Notes under the pieces: generated by a model
The model's database searches: none
Told to the model about the DNA's origin: nothing
The model's input: the letters and a program-made list of their open reading frames with translations, nothing else
Translations under genes and position numbers: made by a program
In this document: positions 52,301 to 64,000 of the stretch, one piece after another
Layout of the letters: every line of letters starts with the position of its first letter
Position numbering within the stretch: the first letter of the stretch is position 1
NCBI RefSeq assembly: GCF_008831285.2
Contig: NC_045145.1
Span: forward strand, 16,198,040 to 16,262,039
Direction of reading: 5' to 3'
Source of the DNA: Nymphaea colorata
Taxonomy: Eukaryota; Streptophyta; Magnoliopsida; Nymphaeales; Nymphaeaceae
DNA length: 64,000 bases

Positions 52301-55300
52301 CAAACAATGCAAGATGAAGAGGGAGGAATCAGAGCAGTAGTTGGAGGACCACCCTGTCATATCAGTACATGGTCCTGCACATCAATGGCCATAGGCCTCT
52401 TATCAAGCACATATATAGTGCTCGGTCTGTAAGACAAGATCAGGTGGTCCATTTATTGTCTCTGTGTGTGTGTTTGTGTGCGCGCATGCACTCACTCGCT
52501 GAGAGTACCCGAAAGCACTCCTGTTAGAGAGATTGAGAGCTTGATGAACAACATCTGTCATCTTCTTTGCAGTCATTCTCTTAGAATTGTTTGTCTTTCT
52601 TAAAGATTTTACCACCAAAGAGTACTAATGGTGTTCAATCCAGTAACTTTTGCTCCCTACCAATTACCCAAGAAGGAGCAGGGTGCCTCTCTCTCTCTAT
52701 CTCTTTTCCAAGAGTGAAATTTCACAAAAAAGAGCTAGTTGGGAGCCCTTAACCCAAGTTGGCAGATGTGGGCAAATTGCAAGCAAAAGACCCTAGCAAA
52801 CCCATAATTGAAAAGATCCAGTTTATCCATTCTGGACCATGTCGCTTCGCTTTCTTTGAATTGGATTACTGCTGGAATGAATCAACGATTTTAGCTCCAC
52901 TCCATGTCCATGGTCCCCAAAGCCCATGTTCTTCATTGGGTGAGCACTCCATGGTACCACGCAGAAATGAAGAAAAGCAACTCCTGTCGCCATTGATTAT
53001 GTCAAAATGTACAGCTTTGTTTGCCCGTGTGGTTATTTTCTTCCATTTTATCTTTTTATGTGATCGTTAGGTCACTTTCACGTAATTCAATTTCTCAACC
53101 AGTTAGAAAACAAGAAATAATTCTTCTTCTAGTTTTATTTTCTTTGCTGTCATATATATATATTTCAGAGGGCACTAGAATTTTACTGACATGAACTCTG
53201 CGCGAGCAACTGTGGGAAGACATCACAGTCGCCGATTTGGTCTTTTCTCCATTTCATGAAAATGGTTCACGGGAGTGGGAAAGGCTGCAGGAGATTAGAA
53301 CATGGGATCTTGGTTTTTTCCTTTGTGCCCAATTCGATCTGATCTAATATTGTCCATACATTTTCCTTATCCTGCTTAATTGGAGAATGAAATACATGTG
53401 AATCTGACTTTATGAAGCCTCCAGTTCTGATGTGTGTAGATATATATATATAACTTCGTTTTCAAGCAAAACATCTAATGTCTACTTTTCTAGAATTTAA
53501 ACCAGGTGAAACCCACTTGCACTACCATTTATTTTTTCTCTTCTTCTTTTGTTTGGTTTTTTATAAATTTTTCCTTGGACACATAATGCTAATTTTAGTC
53601 AACACTTGCAGCTTTTACAAGATTAAAGATTATGTAAAAAGGAAATATCAAGTTATCGGCTCCAAATGCAAGTCTAATCCATTCTTTTTTGGATCTGCAG
53701 AGAGATTCCAATCCAGAAACGAAGGCACCGGATCCCGAAACTGGCAGATATTAAAGACACTACTCATTATGTTTCATTTGGAGCAATTAACATGGAAAAC
53801 GCAAGTTCAATTCTCGAGAACAACCTCTTGAATCAAATAAAAGCAGAGATGCATCATCACAACTATTGCCCATATGGAAAGTTCATCTGTACCATCATCA
53901 GCAGTAGCAATCGAGTTATAGGAACCACTGGTTTCAATAAATCCATTCGGTACACATTCAAGCGAATAAGACGAAGTAAAAGGAACAATTTACGGGACAG
54001 GAGACAAAACAAAAAACAGATATAGAAAGAGAGAAAGGGCGTGTTGTCCGCAGCAACACTAGAGCGAAGACGAACAGCTGGCTCAACATGAACATCAGTT
54101 TGAACTCAAACTCTCCAATACAAATCAAATTTGATCATCTTAAAGGGTGATGGGAACACTTTGATAGTATTGTATAAATTTTTGGGAGAGATTCAAGTAA
54201 CATGTACAAAAATGTTTCATAGCATAGATATTGTTTTTCATGATGAGTATACTTTATGAATGTTTCATGAATATATTTCAAAGATTAGTACATAAAATGT
54301 TCGATCTACCAAACGAATCCGAAAACATAAATTTGCATCAATGTCACATAACCTTATATCAGGTATATCTTGTTTATCATAAATCTAGATCAAACACCAA
54401 CGCAATCATGAAGACGTCATAACTTGACAAAACCTATACTCGAATGGAATCTGAACCATTTACATCCCTATCAAAGCAGACAACAAGGGACCAACGTGGG
54501 GACCAAGAAGCAAGCAAGAAACAAACGGAAAGCCGATACCATTCACATTCTCACATAATTTCTGTGAGTAAATATCTTTAAATTGCATCCATTTCCATGC
54601 CAAGATGAGCGCAAGCTAGCTGGACGTAATCGATGAAGAAGCATTGGCAACGAGGGGAGCCATCAGCACAGAGCTAAAAGGGGCTACCTCAATTTTTTTT
54701 TCAAATTTACATGTAAAATTTTAAAAAAATTTACTTGTTTTATATAAAAATTTTAAAAAATGATATTTTGATTACAGTTAATATTTTGATTCTAATCAAA
54801 ATTTAAAAACTTTAATTCGCCCCCTTCTTAAATAAATTTTCTGGTTTAGCCTTCTCGGCGCCCTATATTGGCGTGGAGATCAAAATCTCCACGAAAAAGC
54901 GGAGCTCCACCACATGCAGCCCAGCACCAAATCTCCATCACCATAATTGCGAGCTCAGCCGGAGACCGGCAGCTCTCAATCTTCTCCGGCGACGGTGATC
55001 GGAGCCCGCGACCCATGTGCACGAGCGAAGCACTGTTCGCCGGCACGTGACCTGCGCTTTTGCGCAGAGCCCTTGAGGTGTCAGGTGGGCCCCGCCTCAT
55101 TTAAGAACCCCAGCTCTCAGACTTCAGACTTTTCAGAAATCCTCCTCCCCCAGTCGAAACAGGTCTTCAGCGTTATATTCAAACCATTTTAACGGCATTT
55201 TATAACTAAACAAATGCCGTTTTGAAAAAAGCAGCTGACGCATTGTCATAAATTTTTAAACGTGAAAAAATCGCGTATTCGTATCTTAAGATTCGCGGAC

Positions 55301-57000
55301 ACGATTTAAAGCCGAAATAAAAAAAAATGGATGCTGCCTTGTTTCTAAAAGCTCATATACTTGTGTATATGGTCGGTAGTTAAAATGAAACGTAAAATAT
55401 CAACACCCGTGTAGTTCGAAACCTACTATCGAATTCTTTAATTGACTTGTGTCTATGTAATATTCAAATCTCTCCGGCCTTGGATTCTATAAGCTCTAAT
55501 TCTTTTAGATTATATATATACATATATATATTGCAACTTGCTACTTGTTTTTCATCCAAATATAGACATTTTTTATATACAAGAAGTGGCAATATGGCTG
55601 CTCCGTGTCGTGTCAATTTAACGAATATTTAAAGAGGAGATACGAAGGGTAGTATGATAATCTTGTTAGCGCCAAGCTGACACCACAAGGCGTGATCTCT
55701 AAGCTGAGCTCTTGAGCCCGTTTGGATTCCAGTAGATCAACTCCAGAAGGCTTGTTTTTTTGTGTTTGTTTCTGTACCATTTGGAGATTTTGTCGAGTGG
55801 AAGCAACAAATTTAATCAATAATTGCAGCATCATTTGAAGGACTGTTAGAAAGCAAAAGCTCTTTTGTATGCTAATTTATTTGAATGTAACATAGAGATT
55901 GGGTACTTAAGTTCATATAATTTAAAGAAAAGAAAAAGAATTATGTGTTGTTAGGGACACATGGGTTGTACTCAAGTAATTGAAAAATGGGACCATGGGA
56001 GGAGAGGAAGGGGTGGCGTGTGAAGTTGGTCATCATGGCCTCCATCTTCTGATCATGGAAGGGTTGGTGACCTCTCTCATTTCTTCCCCCTAAAAAACTG
56101 CCCAAAAAAGGGGAGAAACAAATTAAAGAATAGGGGAAAAAAGGCGAAATTTACTCATGAACCCATGTTCGGGAGAAAAGTGATCTTATTACTTGAAAAA
56201 GAAGAGAAGAGAACTAAGGTTTGTGTCTACACTTGTTCAGAAGAAAGGAATAACTGTTTTTCATAGTGAAAATCACACCAGAACAGAAATACGAGAAAAA
56301 AGATCACATAACATCAGTTTGCATGTTTGCAGCATGTCGAAAACCTGATCTTATATTCGAATTTGGTTGAAAACCTCTTTGTTTGGTGCCAAGAACAGGT
56401 CTGCTGTCATCCAAACAGGCCATTAATCCTAAAGAATTCAAGCCAGACCGCAATTTCACCACTTGTGCTTGACCGAGCTTGCTCGATGGAATTAAACATG
56501 GTAAGCACCAGCACGAGAAGCTTGGGTCACCTTCTCAGCTCAAAACAGGTCTGCGCAAGAACCAAGTGACAGCCAAATGTAGTTAGAGCGTGATTTCTAG
56601 GGTAATGTCCAATGCAATCCAAACAGGAATCAAATGATTTTGTTTTTTTTTTCTAGTTGATATGCTTTACATGAAATTTTGAGATTGAAGAAGTTTTGCA
56701 AAGATAAAGTTAAGTGCAGGCTATGTGGTAAAAAGAACAAATAAAGCAGATTGGTTGGTTGCAAGGACTAACAGCACGGGAAAAAATAAAAAGAAAACCT
56801 CTAATCTTTCTTCCTTCATGATGAGGAATCCGGGGCATGTCGGGAAGAGGAAGAAAAAATAAAAGGAAAGAAAGATAAAAAGAAGGTCCTGCGTAGGCAC
56901 AAGGGAGCCCACCTTCCGGACCCGCCAAGAGAGAGATGAAAATGGGTGATCTTTCCCTCTTCCCTCCTCCCTCTCTCAAAAGGCATGAAGCAGAGAGAAA

Positions 57001-57430
57001 AACTCTCTCCCTCTCTCTCTCTCTCCCCCCGTCTCTGTTGGTTGGATGGGGTCTCCCTCTCTAAATCTTTTAGTTAAGGTGGTGGTCTTTTAAGGAGACA
57101 GCTAGTCTGATTTCTGCACTTACAAGCACAGAGAGATCAGTGCAGATGACAAACGAAGTGATTTTTGGTTGCCGATTGCCAGGGTCTCATGGCGAGGGAG
57201 AAATACGAAACGAGTAGTGTTCAAAGCCAGACCAAGGTCCTCGGCTCGGGTTTCCTTTTCTTTACGCGCTTATGCTTCTTATATCCTTTGAATCAATGGC
57301 TGCCTTTGCTGCTACTGGCTGCAATTATGAAGCCTTCTCTGCTTGTTTCTCTTGCACTTTTACTTTATTCCACCTCCTCCAATATCATGCCAACTTGACT
57401 AACCTTTTTCCATTGTTTACTTGTTCCAGG
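57001..57430 (+). promoter_or_regulatory. Leader and promoter-proximal region of the DUF547 gene
   Basis: A (CT)n-rich tract at 57001-57030 is followed by a stretch that must contain the first, non-coding exon, since the start-codon exon begins at an acceptor (TTGTTCCAG, ending 57430). The donor could not be fixed; CCAAG followed by GTCCTC near 57236 is one candidate. A short upstream open frame (ATGGCGAGG, 57188) would lie in the leader. Confidence 0.4.
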
Positions 57431-57438
57431 GAATAAAG

Positions 57439-60400
57439 ATGAACTCCCGCTTGAAGACTTCATTGCAGAACATGAAAACACCACCCAAGTGTAGCAAAGT
57501 ATGCACTTCTGGGACTAGATGAGTTTCTGAGAGCTGGGTTTGGTACTTTGATGTATTTTCTCATCTTGGTTGGTTGGTCTTTTTCTCTTTTTCATGAAGG
57601 ACAAGATGGATGTTGGTTGTTCCAGAGTGACACAAGAGAGCAGTGTGAAGAGGTGCTCTACCAGAGAAAGGAAGATGGCGCTGCAACAAGATGTATGGCG
57701 TTCTCTTTTCCTTTTCTGTTCTAAAAGTAATTCATTTGATCTTTGTGGGTACAATCAGTTTCGATATACGTTTGAGTTTTGATCATTTCCTCTGGTTATG
57801 TAGGTAGATAAATTGAAGAAGAAACTTAGGCACGAGGAGAATGTTCACAGAGCACTAGAGAGAGCTTTCACCAGACCCTTGGGTGCTCTGCCTCGGCTTC
57901 CTCCTTACCTGCCTCAATATGTGCGTGAAGAAAATTTTCTCCTTTTTCATTTTCTTAGTTTATGTTGACTCTTATGCATAAACTGGTATATGTTTTTCTG
58001 TCAAATGGCGTGCCAAAGCAAATCTATTTCCAATGTTGTTTTGTTGGTCGCATTGCATAAAGTATACTTTGTTTTGAGCAAATCTCTTTTTCGTACAGAA
58101 CCAATTGGCATCAGTCTTTGATTTGGGAGTTGATTTTGAAAATTTCAGACATTAGAGCTCTTGGCAGAAGTTGCTGTATTGGAGGAAGAGGTTGTGCGGC
58201 TTGAAGCGCAGGTTGTGAATTTTAGACAAGGATTGTATCAGGAAGCCGTTTATATATCATCAACATCATCATCCAAGAAACCGACTGAGATTGGGGCCAT
58301 GGACTCCATGGATCGGTCTCCAACTCCAAGTAAACAAGTCAAGCTAGAGCAAACTTCCTCTGAAGGAAGTCCAAATGCTTCTTCTTCAAAAACGATCAAG
58401 AATTCTTTGTTCCGCCAATCATCTGTGGAATCTGAATCAAATCAAAGTGGGTTCCCTTCAAATCGGTTGATGACAGGGAAACACACTTTGAACAAAGGGT
58501 CTTGTTCGGATGGTAAAGAGAATCAGCTGCAAACCAATCCCTCAAGGAACAGGCAATCCCCACAGAAAGTTTCCCGCCCCAGGATGCTTATAAAACAAGC
58601 ATCTGAACAGAAAACTGCCAAGAATCAGGAACTCGCGACCAAAATACAGGTGTATGATCGTCCCGTGCAAGAATGATCGCAATTAGTGACTTGGTTTTCT
58701 TTCGCTCCGCTGACATTTTCTTCCTTTTTTCTAAAAAAAAAAAAAACTCCAGCCAGGATTTTTTCGCCGTGAAAAATCAGGTGAATGCATAGCCAATGTC
58801 CATACGGCTTTAGAGGAAGACGTCATTGAACCTTCTAAGCTGTCAGAGGATATACTCAAGTGCTTGTTGAGCATTTTCATGAAATTGGCCTCAGTTTCCA
58901 ACAGAAGGGACTCTGAAAGCTTACCAATTGCTTCAACGGTTTCTCCTTCTTGTGGGAGTCCAAACAATAACACTGATACCAACTTGTTGGGAACCTCAGA
59001 GCACTTAGATGCTCGAGATCCTTATGGTATCTGTGCTGAATTTGGGGAACAGGATGTTGGCCAATATAAATATGTTAATGAAATTTCTGCGAGCTCAATT
59101 CAACTGAACAGGGTTCCCGATGCTGACAGCTTAATGTGTAGGCTGAAGTAAGTAGCAAACTGAGATGAATTTCTATGTATGTGTTCCTTTCTACCTAGCA
59201 TACAATTAATTCTCTCCGGCATTGCTTCCAGGCAGCTTCTTGTCAAGCTTGAGTCAGTGGATCTACGGGGCCTTACTCATCAGCAGAAGTTGGCGTTTTG
59301 GATTAATATCTACAACTCGTGCATGATGAATGTGTGTAAACTGCTATGCTCTTGTTGTTGGACAGTAATTCTTTTTAGATTGTTCATTGTCCTCTGAAAA
59401 GTATGTTAAATTTACTGCACCTTATGGCATTTTCTGCCATATATTCTTGTTTGATACGCTGAATCTGATACTGCACTTGCATTGTTCTTTATATCAAAAC
59501 ACGGTGGTACATCATTTCCTTCCGTCCCTCCATAATGTTCTTGTCTGCATGTCAAGGTACCCAGATAATGACATGAAGGGTGACGCTATGTCCTTGTATG
59601 ATAGATACAGTTTTTTTCAGTTTCTTTTTTAGCATCATCTGGGTCATATTTTGTTGTAAAACTCATAGTTGCTTTAAAATGGCTGCACATGGTTCATTCC
59701 TTTGTAGATTATTGAAATCATTGTAATATTTAAACCTTTTCAGGCATTTCTAGAGCATGGGATACCTGATAGCCCTCACACAGTTGTCGCATTAATGCGC
59801 AAGGTACGAACTTTCTGCTGTAATTTTCTTGCATTACTCAGTTTTATGGATGAGGTGCAGCACGACCATACTAGGTCTTCATGAGCTCATAATTCCGTTG
59901 CAGGCGATCCTGAATGTTGGTGGCCACATGCTGAATGCGTTGACGATTGAACATTTCATATTGAGGCTGCCCTATCATTCAAAACATGTACGCTTCTTGG
60001 CCTCATATGCATTCTGGTGTACTATATTAAACAGCTATGTTGCTTATTGCCATTAAATTTTCTCCGTATTGTTAGACCCTTACAAAAGGTGGGAAAAATG
60101 ATGAGGGGACAATGAGAAGCATTTTTGGGCTAGATTGGCCCGAGCCGTTAGTGACATTTGCACTGTCTTGTGGAAGTTGGTCTTCTCCTGCGGTAAGCCA
60201 CCCATCTTTTGGACTCACCAAGCAGTATTTCTACATACTGTGATTTAGTTGAGCTCCATCTTGCAGGATTAAATAGCAAATTTCCGGTAACATGTTTCAA
60301 CATTTCTAATGATATTTGATTTTCGTGGATGAAAGGTACGTGTTTACACTGCTAACAAGGTTGAGGATGAACTTGAAGTGGCCAAGAGAGAGTACTTGCA

Positions 60401-60641
60401 GGCAGCGGTTGGCATTTCTAGTAAGAATAACAAGTTGGTCATACCCAAGCTGCTGGACTGGTATCTTCTTGATTTTGCGAAGGATGTAGATTCGTTACTA
60501 GACTGGATCTGCCTGCAATTACCAAGTGTATCGAGGAAAGAAGCAGTCAAGTGCCTTGAGAGAGGGAGAAAGGAATCTCTGTCTCATGCGGTACAAATAA
60601 TGCCTTATGAATTCAGTTTTAGGTATCTTTTAGCAACATAA
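57439..60641 (+). CDS. MIP1-type leucine zipper plus DUF547 protein
   Basis: Plant-specific family with an N-terminal ternary-complex-factor MIP1 leucine zipper and a C-terminal DUF547 domain. Antirrhinum MIP1 binds a MADS-box factor; most members have no known biochemical role. Ten exons: 57439-57498, 57600-57692, 57804-57920, 58149-58649, 58753-59147, 59232-59331, 59744-59803, 59904-59987, 60076-60192, 60336-60641; 610 aa; all introns GT-AG, only one phase other than 0. Seen: [17 protein letters not shown] start; zipper region about 47-125 ([59 protein letters not shown]); a Ser-rich low-complexity middle (about 130-260); then DUF547 from about 390 with [75 protein letters not shown], and [12 protein letters not shown] at the end. 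An AG acceptor (TTCCAG) 8 bases before the ATG shows that the leader is spliced. Confidence 0.94.
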
Positions 60642-63600
60642 AAGCCTAACCTTCCAACTCCTTTTACTACAATTTACGATGGGATTTCAAGAAAGTTTGG
60701 GTGGAAGACCTGTACACAGTATAGCAAATGCAGAAAATACAAAATTCTTTGATTTTCAGACTGAAAATTTGTTCCCTTTCCAAAGTTTCCAGGCAGCATA
60801 AAATCCTAATGCGAAATGCTTGCCCACAAACCAATCACTCCAGATGATGGACAATCTAGCTTTCCTTTTTTTCTTTTCCAAAACTGTAGTCGGTTATACA
60901 GCATGTGCTGCATGGTGATACTCTGTGGGGAATACAGAGACTCTTTTGTGCCTGAATCAGAAGGAAAATAGGGTGCACGTCAGTCCTTTCATCCTTGCAC
61001 GTCTGACTAAAGAACATGTTAGCGTCGCCAACAGCAGCAAATTCAAGGGCGTCGCTTAACTACAAAAATTGGCTTGTTGGGCTCCGTTAGTGAGGGTTTC
61101 TAATATAAATAAAGATTGTGTTGGGCCAATGTGTTAACAAGCCCAGGAGAGTCAGTGAGGAAACGAAAAGCCTAGAAAGTTTCACCCTCTGTATCTGCAG
61201 AAATATTTAAGCAAATAGTTGGTTACAGACAAAACTTTTGTTCTCCTTGCTCAGTGCAACCAGGAAGGTAATTAATCCCTTCAGACTGAAATCCGCTGGC
61301 GCATTTAAAAACCACTCTGGGTAACTGATAGAAAATGACAAATCAATGGAGCATTAAACTTGTTCTTTTATGTCAAAGCTTCAGCCCTTCACAGCACATT
61401 ACTATTTCCTTGGAAAAAATAAAAAAAACTGACCTGTTCCTTCTTCGAAAGCCCACTGAAAACCCTCTGGTCAAATCTTCTCGCTAATTTAATAATAGAC
61501 ACCGGGTAATACACGCAGAATATTTTATTTGGCTGACAGCCTGCATAACAAATTTATAGAGGACGGGTTGAGAGGGAAAGCTTTAAGTCCAGCTTTTCAA
61601 GCCTGGACTGCTTAGTGCTAACAGTGGGTGGGTTTGCTAGAAACTTGTACTGTTCCCTGCTTCTGTAGCGGCAGCCAACGACACGTCAAAAAGATCGGCG
61701 GTGATGGGGAGATTTTAAAATGGAACCCGGAGCTCAACTTGCAGTTGATCTTCTGTTGCATCAGAAAAGTGTGGTGCTTTATGAAGTCACGCCCATGCAA
61801 GTGATTGATCACTTGCTTTTTCTTTTTCCCCCTTAAATAACTAGAAACATCGGGATTGGGGTCACACCTCCTAAAAGCCATAACTATGGATGTGAAATGT
61901 GAACGGTTTGGTTCATCTAAGCTAAATACATGAGAAACCAGATCAGCAAAGGCACAGGCAAAAAAGAATTACATAACCTCCAAAATATTTCTTAACTATT
62001 TCACATGCTTATAATCCCCAGCTCAGTGACCATCATTGATGATGATGCGGTCCATGACCATGTAAGGAGAATGGGAGACCTGCAGGCCTCTTTTCCTGGT
62101 GGTAGATTGTTGTGGTTAACCTCATGTTCACCTAGAGTATACCCAAATGAGATCTCCTTCAACAAGGATCAAAGTAAAATGACCAACCAAAAGAGGGTCC
62201 CAAGCATGTGTCCCATCTAGTGGACAACCATGAGCAACGCATAGTCACCTGTAGTAGGCGAGATTCTGAAAGGCCACCCACCGGATGACCTGATCCTCAC
62301 GCGATTCCGTCACCTAATTACATTCCAATCGAATTAAACACCTAGTTTATCCAAGCCACTGGTAATTGCTTTTCACCAACTTGACAGAAAGCAGCTTGTG
62401 GCCACCCACTGTGCGGAATGGTGGCAACCAAACAAGCAACCGTGAGCAACAGCAACAACTGGCCGCCATTTAATGCAGGCATGCTTTGGATGCATCCTAA
62501 GTTTGTCTAGAGCGCTTTTCTTGTGGTTTTTTTCACCTTGTATAATAGGAAAAGAAAATTCAGATTTCTGCTCTCAGCAAAGGGCACCGCGTCGATCCCA
62601 AGTTTGTCCTTTTGGGTGAAAAATGGAAAGGGCCTGTTGTCCGGGCGATGATCTTAAATTTTACTACGGTGACCCGCAAATTTCCTTCTCATGTCCTTCC
62701 CTGCAAAATCGGTGGAAGGTAAGGATGGGAACAAAGTTATTCTACTAAATCGACTGCTTATCCAGAAATAATGGAGCTTTCGTTTGTTGTCTTACCCACG
62801 TTGCTTTTTTGGCCACTTCCATCGTAAAAACTTGAACGGTATTTGTCACCGGTCAAGGAGGTTTAACTCTTGAAGGAAAAGGCCAAATTCTGGAATCAGC
62901 AACAATGCAATTACTTCCACAATGGCTACATTAGCTATTTTGTCATGGTTTGAACCAGAGAAGATCTGAGGCACTTCCCGGCTTTTTTTGGGGGTTACCA
63001 TTGAAGTGTTGTGCACGTAAGGCCAGTTAACAGGCTGCAGCTGGCCCAGGCCGGCCAGCACGGGCCGGCAGGCATGGTGCACCCGGGCAAGAATAGCAAG
63101 CCAGCAGGTTGGACCAGGCCAAGTGCCAAAGCCCTGGCTCAGAGCCACAGTGTTGATGCTCCAGGCAACTGACAACTCATGGGTTGACACATTTTTCTAA
63201 AGTAGAGGAGAGTGGAAACGCGGATCGATTCGGGAAGAAGGCGTTTGAGGCCAGCCGAGACTAGTGACCTAAAAATAGGTTGGATCCGGCATTAGGATTT
63301 TGTCATTTCTGACATGTATCATCTAACCTGCATTTTATGAATTCGACCCGATTACTAAGGGGATATGAATGTATCAGTGATTCGAACCAGCAACTGGTGG
63401 CTACCAATGTCAGACCACATGTTTTTTCCTGATACCAATAACATATTTTATTATGCTAAAACTGGGTTTTAGCACTCATTTTCCCCTTGTCCTTGCTGCT
63501 ATGTTCCTTCGTCATTGAAAGAAGTGCATACTTTTTAGTCCCACTTTTCTCGACAGATTGAACACCAAATTAACAGTTGCCTTCTATAAGAAATGTCCCC

Positions 63601-64000
63601 ACCTCAACTTTTGATCCCATAGTTTCTCACCAGCACCCGAACTTCACAGTGGCACCAAGCAATTGCTCTCATCAGCTAACATCTTTCCCAAATGATAACT
63701 CGGCCATGCCTTTTATTTCCTTTTTTCATCTTGTTATCTCCCCGGCCCCCCCTGGCCGACTTGCATCTCTTTAGATCGGGATAATCAGCTGCATGGGCCG
63801 AGCCACCTGGCCTGTCGGGACTGTGCCCATTGCATATATAGCCGAAAGAGTGGCCTAGATTTGGCAGAAATGTACAGAACGCCTTGTTCCGCTGTCACAA
63901 GAAACATGTGGACGACAAAGACTGTGTCTGAAGTACTGCTTGAAATTGATATGATCTATTTTGTCATTAGGCAAAACAATGTTTGAGTTGTGATTTGTCG
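60642..64000. other. Intergenic stretch, no recognisable gene
   Basis: Follows the DUF547 gene. A GC-rich patch at about 63000-63180 carries GGCC-rich short inverted motifs (GGCCGGCC near 63052) and a minus-strand open frame (62846-63190) with no family resemblance. The rest is AT-rich. Confidence 0.6.

Larger units (their letters stand above)
43101..57000. other. Gene-poor stretch of about 14 kb
   Basis: No gene recognised on either strand. Contents seen: an (AC)n(AT)n microsatellite at 45389-45429; a GC-rich patch with an open frame at 46702-46980; a 50-bp tandem duplication at 49296-49395; and a GC-rich island at about 54840-55130 containing the hairpin GTGGAGAT/ATCTCCAC (54871-54890) and a CACGTG at 55044-55049. 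The remainder is AT-rich with short frames. Degenerate transposon remains are likely but none could be named. Confidence 0.55.

Noticed and set aside
52127-52432. 101-codon plus-strand frame in the gene-poor stretch
   Set aside because: No family resemblance, no plausible splice partners, and length within chance expectation for this composition.
55713-56630. Possible hAT-like element bounded by CCCGTTTGGATT and AATCCAAACAGG
   Set aside because: The terminal match is short and imperfect, no 8-bp target duplication is visible, and the interior has no recognisable transposase.
63365-63400. GGTTCGAATC on the minus strand, resembling a tRNA B box
   Set aside because: The flanking bases do not form a T-arm stem and no A box or acceptor stem lies at the right distance.

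Overview
This is flowering-plant nuclear DNA. The evidence is a fatty-acid elongase, a thylakoid-curvature gene pair, a non-epsilon 14-3-3, GT-AG introns with AT-rich interiors, (CT)n-rich 5' leaders and many (AT)n, (GA)n and homopolymer tracts. The window is gene-sparse: eight protein-coding genes cover about one third of it including introns. I cannot place the species from sequence alone. No intact transposon, virus-like element, rRNA, tRNA or CRISPR could be supported.

Layout. 1-5610: no recognisable gene. 5611-7086 (+): intronless 3-ketoacyl-CoA synthase (very-long-chain fatty acid elongation). It appears to carry a one-base loss near its 3' end that replaces the family's conserved C-terminus. 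From 11 to 43 kb, six genes lie in a row on the minus strand: CURT1A copy 1 (11056-13955), a 14-3-3 protein (16400-19050), ribosome-biogenesis factor RLP24 (24796-27265), CURT1A copy 2 (32355-34805), a class-3 lipase-like alpha/beta hydrolase (36776-38424) and a CCDC174-like coiled-coil protein (39972-42378). 43.1-57.4 kb is a gene-poor stretch of about 14 kb. 57439-60641 (+) is a ten-exon gene encoding a MIP1-type leucine zipper plus DUF547 protein. 60642-64000 has no recognisable gene.

Exon boundaries were worked out by hand from splice sites, reading phase and family alignment. All eight models keep frame across every junction. The genes do not form a pathway. The notable relationships are the two CURT1A paralogues about 18 kb apart on one strand with identical exon structure, and a (CT)n tract at the 5' end of most genes.

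Non-genic content includes several short tandem duplications (39 bp x3, 44 bp x2, 50 bp x2, about 63 bp x2, 91 bp x2), a four-copy repeat with a built-in hairpin at 14.7-15.2 kb, a diverged direct repeat of about 300 bp in an RLP24 intron, and microsatellites. I found no convincing evidence of a previously undescribed biological system. The strongest leads are the KCS C-terminal frame change, the CURT1A pair with promoter divergence, and the GC-AG intron in the 14-3-3 gene.
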